Of a stretch of DNA of 9,896 nt, positions 1 through 6,431 are shown piece by piece. The DNA is from an uncultured Kineosporia sp. (lineage in GTDB: Bacteria; Actinomycetota; Actinomycetes; Actinomycetales; Kineosporiaceae): contig CALMAR010000305.1 of the NCBI GenBank assembly GCA_937859855.1, positions 1-9,896 on the forward strand, read 5' to 3'. Made by a program: the position numbers and the translations under genes. The stretch's first letter is position 1, and the number at the start of each line of letters is the position of its first letter. The notes beneath the pieces were generated by a model. The model was not told the origin of the DNA. It did no database searches and saw only the letters and a list, made by a program, of their open reading frames with translations.

Positions 1-572
1 CGCCGCGGCTGTAACTCCACGGGTAACCGCGGGGCGTGGCGCCCGGCGACCACCCGGACAGGGATCTCGGGCCAGCCCGGGAACGCCGCGGCGAACACCG
101 CATCCGACTGCCGCGGCTCGCCCGGCGACGTCGCCAGCACCTCCGCCGGGACGTCGTGCAGGAAGTAGGTGTCGGGGTCCAGGTCGCCGCCCGGCGGTCG
201 ACCCTCGCGGGCGTCGTTCTCCGCCCGCGCCCGGGACGATCCGGTGGCCTCCCACCACTGCCCGGCGGTCTCGCCGGGCTGCGGGATCATGGCGTTGACC
301 AGCACGATCAGCGAGGCCCGCAGCCGCTGCGCCACCGTCGGCGCGCTGAAGGCGCCGAGGGACTGGCCGCCCACCACCAGCGGGGCGGCGCCGTCCTCGA
401 GCCCGGCGGCGGCGCGGACGGCGGTCTCGACGTACTCGGGCAGACCGGCGGCGGCGTCCCCGGCAGGCAGTTCGACGGCCAGCGCCGGGTGCCCGCCGGC
501 ACGCAGCAGGGGGACGACGCGGTGCCAGAACCAGGCGTCGCCGCCGGCGCCCGGGATCAGCAGGAAGCGCAC
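1..572 (-). CDS. alpha/beta hydrolase, C-terminus cut by window edge
   Basis: Serine alpha/beta-hydrolase-fold protein, probably a cytoplasmic esterase or lipase-like enzyme; the substrate is unknown. From the GTG at 572, the first strand leads into an oxyanion-hole segment IPGAGGDAWFW (residues 6-16). The nucleophile elbow GGQSLGA follows, with Ser71 as the predicted nucleophile. About 190 residues are visible and the C-terminal part with the expected catalytic His lies outside the window. In related hydrolases a late strand ends in a segment like AGRDDR that carries the acidic residue. Here the matching stretch reads AGRHAPR (176-182), so the acid may be missing or elsewhere. Two rare in-frame TTA leucine codons occur at residues 183 and 187. 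The start is chosen because the strand motif begins right after it. No clear ribosome-binding site is visible, and the frame stays open upstream. It is divergent from the NTF2-like gene, about 60 bp away. Confidence 0.8.
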   Translation of the reverse strand, partial: MRFLLIPGAGGDAWFWHRVVPLLRAGGHPALAVELPAGDAAAGLPEYVETAVRAAAGLEDGAAPLVVGGQSLGAFSAPTVAQRLRASLIVLVNAMIPQPGETAGQWWEATGSSRARAENDAREGRPPGGDLDPDTYFLHDVPAEVLATSPGEPRQSDAVFAAAFPGWPEIPVRVVAGRHAPRLPVELQPR

Positions 573-632
573 CCGGCAACGGTATGGCAGCTCGGCGAGA
601 CACGGCTCGCCTGAGTGGGTTGGATCGAGCGG

Positions 633-995
633 GTGAGCGACGACGACATGATCGACGGCTGGGTCGAACGCTACGTGCGGGCCTGGAACAGCAACGATCC
701 GGGCGACATCGGCGACCTGTTCGGCGCCGACGCCGAGTACCGCACCGAGCCGTACGGGAAGCCCTGGGTGGGCCGGGCGTCGATCGTGTCGAACTGGCTG
801 GCGCGGCTCGACGATCCGGGTGACACGACGTTCGACTGGCACCGGGTCGTCGTCCAGGGGGATCTCGCCGTGATCGAGGGGACGACGCGCTACCGCACCG
901 AGGGGTCGGTGTTCAGCAACCTGTGGCTGGTCCGGCTCGACCCGGACGGCCGGTGCTCCTCGTTCACGGAGTACTGGATGGAACACCCGAGGTAG
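633..995 (+). CDS. NTF2-like (SnoaL-type) small protein
   Basis: About 120 residues with the pattern of the NTF2-like/SnoaL fold. An N-terminal helix (WVERYVRAWNSNDP) is followed by a short helix ending in LFGADAEYRTEPYGKPWVGR, then a helix and four beta strands ending in EYWMEHPR. Members are cone-shaped dimers with a ligand pocket; some are isomerases, cyclases or hydrolases and many have no known function. No diagnostic catalytic residues let me choose between these. GTG at 633 (VSDDDM) is preferred; GTG at 615 and ATG at 648 are in frame and possible, and none has a strong Shine-Dalgarno. The stop lies 7 bp from the stop of the convergent DUF1906 gene, leaving no room for a separate terminator. 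Confidence 0.75.
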   Translation: MSDDDMIDGWVERYVRAWNSNDPGDIGDLFGADAEYRTEPYGKPWVGRASIVSNWLARLDDPGDTTFDWHRVVVQGDLAVIEGTTRYRTEGSVFSNLWLVRLDPDGRCSSFTEYWMEHPR

Positions 996-1002
996 CGCCC
1001 GC

Positions 1003-2313
1003 TCAGTAGCACCGCGGAACGGGCGAGGTGTAGGTGGTGTCGCTCGCCGTCGCCACGTAGCGGTCGGTGACGTAGGTGTTGCCCACCAACCGGTTCCAGA
1101 CCGAGGTGGTCCGGGTCTCGGTGCCCTTGGTCTGGCACTTGACCCAGGCCAGGCCGCCCGCCTTGATCTTCCCGGCCCTCGCCGCGGAGGCCTTCGGGCT
1201 CACCCGCTTGCTCAGCGAGTCCGTGACCGTGACCTGATACGGGTACGCGCACAGCGGGATGCCCGGCGAGTAGGTCGTGTTCGACGGGGTGCTCACGAAG
1301 TAGTCGCTGACGTAGCGGCCGGTGGCGAGCTTGTCCCAGACCTCGGTGCCGTTGCGGTCCGTGCCGTGGGTCTGGCAGAGCACGGTGACCGGCGTGCCGG
1401 CGGTGATCGGGCCGACGGTGTCGGTGTGCGTGCTGGGCCCCGTGCGCAGGTTGGTGGTGCCCAGCTCGGTGACGTAGGGCCGGCCGACCGATGCGACGGG
1501 TGAGTCCAGGTTGTCGCTGTCGATGTTCAGCGTCGCGCCGCCGTAGGTCTCGGTGTGGTCGCCCCGGTACTGCTTGACCCGCTGGTGCGAGGACCAGTAG
1601 TCGTCGCTGACCCCCTTCAACCCGGTCAGGGCCGGGGAGCCGTCCCACCGCGCCACCCACACGGCGTCGGGACGGGCGTAGGACGTCGAGGTGTAGTACT
1701 TCGCCAGGTGCTTGGCGCCCGAGCCGAGGTTCGCATACACCCCCGACACGTACCCCCTGGCGTGCAGCCGCTTGGTGTATGCCGACAGGAACGTGAGAAC
1801 GCTTGTCCGGCAGGACGCGTCGGTGGAGTCGTAGTTCTCCAGGTCGTAGTAGACCGGGCTGCCGGGAGCGATCCCGAGGGCGGAGACGGCCGCGATCGCG
1901 GAATTCGCGGCTGCCGTGCCCTGCGTCGTGGCGGTGGCCTTCTTCGTGCTGATCTTCGTACCGCCCCGGGCCGCGCACGGCGCCTGCCTGCCCAGGTAGG
2001 TCGGCAGCAGCCGCCAGCCCAGCGCGGTCACGGACGAGACCCAGGACGCCGTCAGCTCCGGCTGGGTGCAACTGCGGTTCCTGCCGCCGACGTAGACGCC
2101 CACTGCCCGGTAGGGCGAGGCGAGCCAGGCGGTCATGGTGGCCAGGGACGGCGCCGTGCAGGCCTCGAAGCCGAGGCCCGCGTAGCTGGTCGAGGCCGCG
2201 GTGACCGGGTACTTGGTGACCGTCGTCGGCGAGCCGGCCGCCACCGGCGCCAGGGCCGTGGAGACGGCCAGAGCAATGCCCGCAAGTGCGACGACGGCTG
2301 CGCGGCGGTGCAT
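1003..2313 (-). CDS. secreted DUF1906 glycoside-hydrolase-like protein with two SH3-like domains
   Basis: Predicted secreted protein of 436 residues. Basic residues and a hydrophobic core (MHRRAAVVALAGIALAVS) end in a likely signal-peptidase site near residues 25-28. Residues about 40-245 match the DUF1906 (Rv2525c-like) TIM-barrel family: GLGFEACTAPS, a strand leading to VGVYVGGRN, GWRLLPTYLGRQ, and VYYDLENYD, whose acidic residues sit where glycoside hydrolases keep catalytic acids. Two bacterial-SH3-like repeats follow. The first contains TNLRTGPST and the second ends in TSPVPRCY; both carry a VxCQTxGT motif. Such repeats commonly bind cell-wall polymers, so a wall-associated glycan-acting role is inferred, though activity is unproven for most DUF1906 proteins. 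The ATG at 2313 is chosen over the longer ORF because GGGGGA sits just upstream and a signal peptide follows at once. Confidence 0.85.
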   Translation of the reverse strand: MHRRAAVVALAGIALAVSTALAPVAAGSPTTVTKYPVTAASTSYAGLGFEACTAPSLATMTAWLASPYRAVGVYVGGRNRSCTQPELTASWVSSVTALGWRLLPTYLGRQAPCAARGGTKISTKKATATTQGTAAANSAIAAVSALGIAPGSPVYYDLENYDSTDASCRTSVLTFLSAYTKRLHARGYVSGVYANLGSGAKHLAKYYTSTSYARPDAVWVARWDGSPALTGLKGVSDDYWSSHQRVKQYRGDHTETYGGATLNIDSDNLDSPVASVGRPYVTELGTTNLRTGPSTHTDTVGPITAGTPVTVLCQTHGTDRNGTEVWDKLATGRYVSDYFVSTPSNTTYSPGIPLCAYPYQVTVTDSLSKRVSPKASAARAGKIKAGGLAWVKCQTKGTETRTTSVWNRLVGNTYVTDRYVATASDTTYTSPVPRCY

Positions 2314-2488
2314 GACTCCCCCTGTGCTCGATGGCGGCGCCCGTGCCGCGCGTCCGCACATCATGCCCGAATCGCGCGATCAAGGGCACAGCTTCGCGGA
2401 CCCGCCGGTCGCCCATCCGTCACGTCCCCTTTTCACCTGGATCGGCCGGCTTGAACGGGTTCCCTTGCCACGTCCAGCCCCGCCGTGT

Positions 2489-2510
2489 CACCGTCATCTG
2501 CGTGACGGTG
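2489..2510 (+). promoter_or_regulatory. perfect hairpin upstream of ANTAR start (P1)
   Basis: CACCGTCA, a six-base spacer TCTGCG, then TGACGGTG: an 8-bp perfect inverted repeat ending 5 nt before the ATG of the ANTAR gene. It fills the place where a Shine-Dalgarno should lie, and none is otherwise visible. It could be an RNA hairpin controlling translation or a DNA operator for a dimeric regulator. Sequence alone does not decide. Confidence 0.55.
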
Positions 2511-2515
2511 CAGTC

Positions 2516-3223
2516 ATGAACGGTCACGTTCAGCCGCAGCGGACGCCGACCCGTGACGAGCGGGGCGTGCGCGGGCACCTGCTGGACGAGCTGGACGAGG
2601 CGGAACGGCGCGAGCTGGACGGCGTCCCCCGGGTCGCCGTCCTGCTGATCGAGCACTGCTCCTCGGCCGAACTGCTCGCCTCCCGCGGCCACGGCGCCGA
2701 GGTGGTCGCGGTCAGCGACCCGGTCGCGCAGGCTGCGGCGCGGTTGCGGGCGGAGACCGTCACCGACGCGGCCAGGGTGCTGCTGACCGGCTCACCGATG
2801 CGCGGGGCGGACCTGCCGGGCCAGCGCTGGCGGCAGTACCAGCAGGCGCTGCTGGACGATCACGGTTTGCTGTCCTTCGCGGTGCTGCCGGTCCGGACCG
2901 GGGTGGACCACCGCGCCGCCCTGCTGCTGCACAGCCGGCAGCCCGATCCGCTGGCCGGCACGCCGTCCGGGTTGGTGGACCTGGTCGGCGGCTTGGCCGG
3001 CACCCTGGTCCGCTCGCTCGCGCTGCGCGAGCAGGTGCACCACCTCGGCCTGGCGCTGGACTCCAACCGGCACATCGGGGTGGCGCTCGGCATCCTCGTG
3101 GAGCGGCTGCACGTCACCGAACCCGAGGCCTTCGTGCTGCTGCAGAAGGCCAGCCAGGCGCAGAGCAGGAAGCTGCGCGACGTCGCCGAGGACGTGGTCC
3201 TCACCGGCGAACTGACCCGCTGA
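2516..3223 (+). CDS. GAF-like/ANTAR RNA-binding antiterminator
   Basis: A 235-residue regulator. The C-terminus (about 172-230) is a clear ANTAR domain, the three-helix RNA-binding module of AmiR/NasR-type antiterminators. It starts with a helix REQVHHLGLALDSNRHIGVA and continues through GILVERLHVTEPEAF and a final helix with LRDVAEDVV. The N-terminal part (about 35-150) has the alternating strands and helices of a degenerate GAF-type sensor domain, with no receiver aspartate motif. ANTAR proteins typically bind paired hairpins in leaders and block termination or alter translation. The ligand of the GAF-like part is unknown. ATG at 2516 is the only credible start: upstream codons in frame carry no other close start. 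It is divergent from the DUF1906 gene and convergent with the propeller gene. Confidence 0.85.
   Translation: MNGHVQPQRTPTRDERGVRGHLLDELDEAERRELDGVPRVAVLLIEHCSSAELLASRGHGAEVVAVSDPVAQAAARLRAETVTDAARVLLTGSPMRGADLPGQRWRQYQQALLDDHGLLSFAVLPVRTGVDHRAALLLHSRQPDPLAGTPSGLVDLVGGLAGTLVRSLALREQVHHLGLALDSNRHIGVALGILVERLHVTEPEAFVLLQKASQAQSRKLRDVAEDVVLTGELTR
2517..2532 (+). promoter_or_regulatory. second hairpin overlapping the ANTAR start codon (P2)
   Basis: TGAACG, loop GTCA, then CGTTCA: a 6-bp perfect stem that takes in the last two bases of the ATG at 2516. It lies six bases after the 2489-2510 hairpin. Together they form a tandem pair spanning the translation initiation region. The stem is short, so chance is possible. 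Confidence 0.4.
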
Positions 3224-3246
3224 GGGCCGGCAGGTCCGACCCTCAG
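3220..3246. terminator. bidirectional hairpin containing both stop codons
   Basis: CTGAGGG, a 13-nt spacer, then CCCTCAG: a perfect 7-bp inverted repeat between the convergent ANTAR and propeller genes. Each arm contains one gene's TGA stop. There is no T-tract, as is common for actinomycete terminators, so function in both directions is inferred. Confidence 0.5.
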
Positions 3247-4877
3247 GGCACCGTGCCGGTGACGGTCGCGCTGACCAGGGTGTTGCCGAACGCGTCCTTG
3301 ACCCTGATCCGGTAGGTCTGCGAGCTGCCCCGCGGGGCGGTGGCGTCGGTGAACGTCTGGGTCGGGCGGTTCCACCATTCCGAGTCCTGCGTGCGGGTGT
3401 TCAGCACCGTGGCGCTGCCCAGCGACGCCCCGCGCAGCACCTCGTAGGTCAGCCGCCGGTTGTCCCTGTCCCAGGACGACTTCCAGGTCACCGTGACCTG
3501 ACCGGCGGCCGGGTAGGACAGCGTCGGGGTCAGCCCGGCGTAGTCCTGCGGGCCCTGCTTGTTCGGCGCGATGCTGCTGATCGCCATCCGGGCCAGGCCC
3601 TGCTGGCCGGTGCCGTTGATCTTGGGGAACTCCCCGCCGAGCAGGACGTAGTTGCTGGTGCCCTCGACCGTCCAGGCGCCCTGGGTGGTGCCGGTGTAGC
3701 TGCCCGCGTCGATCGTCGGCGCCCAGTGCAGGATCTCCGGGGCCGGCTGGCCGGTGAACGTGCCGCTGGTGTCGAACCGGCCCGCGCCCGCCTTGGTGGT
3801 CTGCGCGATCGCCCGCTGGGTGGCCCTGGGGTTCTGCTCCGGGAAGTCGCCGACCGCCGAGCAGTTGTGGGCGTGGCCGACGGTGTAGAGCACCTGGCCG
3901 ATCGGCACCGAGTCGTAGGTGTCGCCCAGGCAACCGTTGATGTAGACGATCGCGCCGGTGCTGGAGGTGGCGGCGAACGACCCCTCGAAGTTGCCTCCGG
4001 CACCGAACACGTACCCGGTGCCGTACACCTGCGTGCCGTCGGTGGACAGGCTGAAGATCGCCGCCTGGGTGCCTGCGTCCCGGACCGTTGCGCCGACCGT
4101 CCACGGCAGCAGCGCGCCGCTCGCCGTGCTGATCGCCGCCATCCCGTAGGCGCTCGCACCGTTGACGGTGGCGAACCTGCCGCCCGCGACCACCTTGCCG
4201 CTGCCCGCGGGGGCGACCAGCGCCAGGACGTCGGCGTCCGCCGTCGGCGCCCAGGACTGCAGCGCGCCCGTGCTGGCCGAGACCGCCGCCAGCCGAACCC
4301 GGTTGAGCCCCCTCACGGTGGTGAAGATGCCGCCCAGGTAGACGGTGCCGCCGGAGACGACCATCGAGCTGACCCTGCTGCTGGCGTTCGGGTTCCACGA
4401 CAGGACGGCGCCGGTGCTGGCGCTCAGCGCCGCGACACGGTTCCTGGCCACGCCGCTGACCTGCGTGAACGAGCCGCCGACGTAGATCGTGCTGCCGTCC
4501 GAGGACGCCTCGATCGCCTTGCCGGCGGCGTTCAGGCTCGGCGCCCACGACGTCACCAGCGCGCCCGTCGTCAGGTTGTAGGCCAGCAGGTTCGACCGCG
4601 TCACCTCGTTGCTGCCCGCGGCCGAGCCGGCCGGGCGGGCCTTGGTGAACTCACCGGTGACGTACACGGTGTTCCCGACGACGACCTGGTCCCAGACCAC
4701 GCCGTTGATCTGCACGGTGGGCAGCACGTCGGCACTGACCGTGGGAACGGTGACCGGGGGAACCGGCGCCGTGTCCGCCAGCGCCGGTGCGATGTTCACC
4801 AGTGAGAAGGCGGTGAGGACGGTCGTGACGGTGGCCAGCAGGCCCCGCCGGACGGCGGTTCGACGAGTGGTGACCAC
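3243..4877 (-). CDS. secreted beta-propeller protein with C-terminal fibronectin-III-like domain
   Basis: 544 residues, predicted exported. The N-terminus has arginines (TTRRTAVRR), a hydrophobic stretch and a likely cleavage after ALA near residue 34. From about residue 50 to 430 there are recurrent propeller-type units: TVYVTGEFT, TIYVGGSFTQVSG, TVYLGGIFTTVRG and KVVAGGRFATVNG. Each is followed by an N/A-LSASTGA-xxxW segment, and the last unit is YVLLGGEFPKING. Later blades carry a Cys pair (NGCLGD, HNCSAV). The C-terminal 95 residues (TPTLSYPAAGQVTVTW to the end) look like a fibronectin-III domain. No catalytic motif is visible, so a surface binding role is inferred. GTG at 4877 is chosen because GGGAGAG lies just upstream and the signal peptide starts there. 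The 186 bp upstream hold a short GCCGTC/GACGGC hairpin (4900-4914) but no promoter I can defend. Confidence 0.8.
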   Translation of the reverse strand: MVTTRRTAVRRGLLATVTTVLTAFSLVNIAPALADTAPVPPVTVPTVSADVLPTVQINGVVWDQVVVGNTVYVTGEFTKARPAGSAAGSNEVTRSNLLAYNLTTGALVTSWAPSLNAAGKAIEASSDGSTIYVGGSFTQVSGVARNRVAALSASTGAVLSWNPNASSRVSSMVVSGGTVYLGGIFTTVRGLNRVRLAAVSASTGALQSWAPTADADVLALVAPAGSGKVVAGGRFATVNGASAYGMAAISTASGALLPWTVGATVRDAGTQAAIFSLSTDGTQVYGTGYVFGAGGNFEGSFAATSSTGAIVYINGCLGDTYDSVPIGQVLYTVGHAHNCSAVGDFPEQNPRATQRAIAQTTKAGAGRFDTSGTFTGQPAPEILHWAPTIDAGSYTGTTQGAWTVEGTSNYVLLGGEFPKINGTGQQGLARMAISSIAPNKQGPQDYAGLTPTLSYPAAGQVTVTWKSSWDRDNRRLTYEVLRGASLGSATVLNTRTQDSEWWNRPTQTFTDATAPRGSSQTYRIRVKDAFGNTLVSATVTGTVP

Positions 4878-5063
4878 AGCTCTCTCCCGACCGATGGCCG
4901 CCGTCGGTGACGGCCGTTTCGCAGACGGGACCCATCATGCATATCGGACTGCCCGACCGGTACCCATGTACGGGAGTTTGCAGCGATTCTCCACCGCTTG
5001 GCGGTCACCGGCCGGTTCGGACCGTGCTCTACGGGCGCCTGGCGCGCTCCGGTACCGGCTGCT

Positions 5064-5699
5064 TCAGCGGACGAACTCGACGATGGTCGGCGACTCGTTC
5101 GAGGAGACCTCCAGGCGCAGGCTCGAGGCGTACCGGTGCGGGACCCGGAAGACGTACGTCCCGGTGTCCGTCCTGCCCGGCGCCAGCAGGCCGGTCATCA
5201 GGTCCGACGGCCCCGCCGCGGACTGGTCCCCCGGCGTCCCGTGGTGGTAGGACGCCGTGACGACCATCCCGCCCAGGTCGAACGGTGCGGCCGAGTCGTT
5301 CTCCACCCGGAGCCGGACGGCGACCGCGGCACCCTTGATGTCCCCCGGCTGCTCCGCCTTCAGGTCCAGTTCCGTGACCTTGAGGACGCGGACCGCCACC
5401 CTCTCCTTGATCTGCGTCTTCGCACCGATCCGGACGTCGGGGGCCGTGCTGACCGCGACCAGTTGACTAGGGGTCGCCGCCGGAGGCGCCTTCGTGACCC
5501 GTTGGGTCGGCCGGGTCGTCACGGGCACCGTCGGTGAACCCGTCGGGACCTGCGGGCTCGTGCTCTGGGCGGAGGCGGGCGTCTGCGTGCCACTCGGGGT
5601 GCTCGCGTCGCCGGAGCAACCGGCCACGCCGAGCACCAGCACCGCACCCATCGCGGCCATGCCCCGGCTCGCCAGCCTCCGTGCCGTCACCCGCCGCAC
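5064..5699 (-). CDS. lipoprotein with DUF4352-like immunoglobulin-fold domain
   Basis: A 211-residue lipoprotein anchored outside the membrane. The n-region is basic (RRVTARRLASR), then a hydrophobic core leads to a lipobox LGVAGC with Cys28 as the lipidated residue. A Ser/Thr/Pro-rich linker (about 29-75) is followed by a beta-rich domain from about 85. That domain includes KERVAVRVLKV, AVAVRLRVENDSAAPFDLGG, GLLAPGRTDTGTYVF and a C-terminal FVR, the layout seen in DUF4352-type extracellular domains. Function is unknown. The start at GTG 5699 is preferred, with GGCGAG four bases upstream; GTG 5690 and ATG 5660 are alternatives. It is the last resident gene before the tRNA fragment and reads away from it. 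It lies 186 bp upstream of the propeller gene on the same strand, so it may be separately transcribed. Confidence 0.75.
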   Translation of the reverse strand: MRRVTARRLASRGMAAMGAVLVLGVAGCSGDASTPSGTQTPASAQSTSPQVPTGSPTVPVTTRPTQRVTKAPPAATPSQLVAVSTAPDVRIGAKTQIKERVAVRVLKVTELDLKAEQPGDIKGAAVAVRLRVENDSAAPFDLGGMVVTASYHHGTPGDQSAAGPSDLMTGLLAPGRTDTGTYVFRVPHRYASSLRLEVSSNESPTIVEFVR

Positions 5700-5818
5700 G
5701 CTACTCGCCGGCCGCCGTCCAGGTGCTCCTTTGCCGCCCAGCGACACCCAGCCGCCCGACCAGGCCGCTCGACCAGGGCACTCGACCTGGCCGCCGAGCA
5801 TCACAGCAGGCCAGAGGG

Positions 5819-5874
5819 CGGTGGCGGTGGGATTTGAACCCACGGACAGGTTGCCCCGTCACACGCTTTCGAGG
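5819..5874 (-). other. attachment site: 3' half of tRNA-Ser(CGA)
   Basis: Read on the minus strand this is an accurate tRNA-Ser 3' half. It has the anticodon loop CTCGAAA with anticodon CGA (5871-5869), 3' anticodon strand GCGTG, and a long variable arm ACGGG-GCAA-CCTGT. The T arm is GTGGG-TTCAAAT-CCCAC, the acceptor 3' strand CGCCACC and the discriminator G at 5819. The 5' half is missing. Bases 5878-5874 read CCGAC where CACGC is needed, so three of five anticodon-stem pairs fail. The required acceptor 5' strand GGTGGCG is absent from the next 90 bases. A clean loss of match at the anticodon loop is typical of the duplicated core made when a tyrosine-integrase element inserts into the 3' end of a tRNA gene. 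It should not be read as a working tRNA. Confidence 0.8.
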
Positions 5875-5969
5875 TCGGAGAGCGGCCGTCCGGGACCGTT
5901 CCTCGACGGTTGGTGAGCAGGTCAGCGGCTCGCGCCGTGCATCTGCGACGCCCCGTGAACCGCAGCGAA

Positions 5970-5989
5970 TGAGACTGGAACTGAGACTG
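5970..5989. repeat. 8-bp direct repeat at 12-bp spacing near att core
   Basis: TGAGACTG occurs at 5970-5977 and again at 5982-5989, separated by GGAA. It sits about 100 bp inside the element from the tRNA core, in a gene-free stretch. Arm-type binding sites for integrase or excisionase are often short direct repeats in this position, so that role is inferred. A second small symmetric element, ACCGT-N6-ACGGT, lies at 5895-5910. Confidence 0.4.
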
Positions 5990-6047
5990 CCCGCCGACCG
6001 GCTCATGCGCCAAGGGACTGTCGGGCCTCGTCCCTATCGTCATGCCC

Positions 6048-6365
6048 ATGACCTACACCGCGAACCGCTGGGGGCCGTGGGCCCTGATCGGCACCGACCT
6101 GACCATCCATGCCAACGAGATCAACCAGTACTGGGCCAACCTGCTCGATTGCACCGACTCCGCCGAGGTCCTGGACTGGATCTGCCAGATCGACGGCCGA
6201 TACGGCGAGGGTCCAAACGGAGCGACCATCACCGCGGGTTTCGTGGCCGCCCTGAATGACATCCTCGAGCCGCAAGCGAACCTGTGTAGCGGCGGGAAGG
6301 CAAAGACCTTGTCTCAGGACTTCATCCGGTCCGCCTGCGCGCGCCTGGACCCGCCGGCTGGGTAA
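6048..6365 (+). CDS. hypothetical protein, first gene inside the element
   Basis: A 105-residue protein I do not recognise. It is acidic and Trp-rich at the N-terminus (ANRWGPWALIGTDL), then appears mostly helical, with an ALNDILEPQANLC segment and a C-terminal RSACARLDPPAG. Three cysteines (around DCTD, ICQ and NLCSG) plus one near the end do not form an evident metal site. There is no signal peptide or membrane segment. ATG 6048 and ATG 6042 are both in frame. No Shine-Dalgarno is seen, but TATCGT at 6035-6040 would place transcription start at about 6048, so a leaderless message from 6048 is possible. It stands alone between the att region and the HAD gene. Confidence 0.6.
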   Translation: MTYTANRWGPWALIGTDLTIHANEINQYWANLLDCTDSAEVLDWICQIDGRYGEGPNGATITAGFVAALNDILEPQANLCSGGKAKTLSQDFIRSACARLDPPAG

Positions 6366-6410
6366 CTTGCAATTTGGAACATGGAGAGCCGGTGGCTGCC
6401 CGACGGCGGC

Positions 6411-6430
6411 GCTCATGGCAGGGTATGAGC
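6411..6430 (+). promoter_or_regulatory. inverted repeat presenting the HAD Shine-Dalgarno in its loop
   Basis: GCTCAT, loop GGCAGGGT, then ATGAGC: a perfect 6-bp stem ending one base before the GTG at 6432. The loop holds the only Shine-Dalgarno-like bases (AGGG) for the HAD gene. It may be a translational control hairpin, an operator, or chance. Confidence 0.35.
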
Positions 6431-6431
6431 C

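Noticed and set aside
36..614. Plus-strand frames over the first 600 bases
   Set aside because: Arg/Gly-rich shadows of the minus-strand alpha/beta hydrolase, which carries the GxSxG elbow.
890..2416. A long minus-strand frame overlapping the DUF1906 gene
   Set aside because: Its translation is an Arg/Gly-rich shadow, while the alternative frame has signal peptide, Shine-Dalgarno and domain motifs.
2314..2515. A defined promoter or riboswitch between the DUF1906 and ANTAR genes
   Set aside because: A 10-bp palindrome ATCGCGCGAT and the hairpins near the ANTAR start are present, but no convincing -35/-10 pair or known riboswitch core could be seen.
4878..5063. Riboswitch upstream of the propeller gene
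   Set aside because: Only a 6-bp GCCGTC/GACGGC hairpin and short palindromes are visible, with no conserved riboswitch features.
5819..5910. A complete tRNA-Ser gene
   Set aside because: The 3' half is excellent, and a weak CGGCCG similarity to a D-arm exists at 5882-5887. But the acceptor 5' strand and the anticodon 5' strand are absent, so the gene cannot fold.
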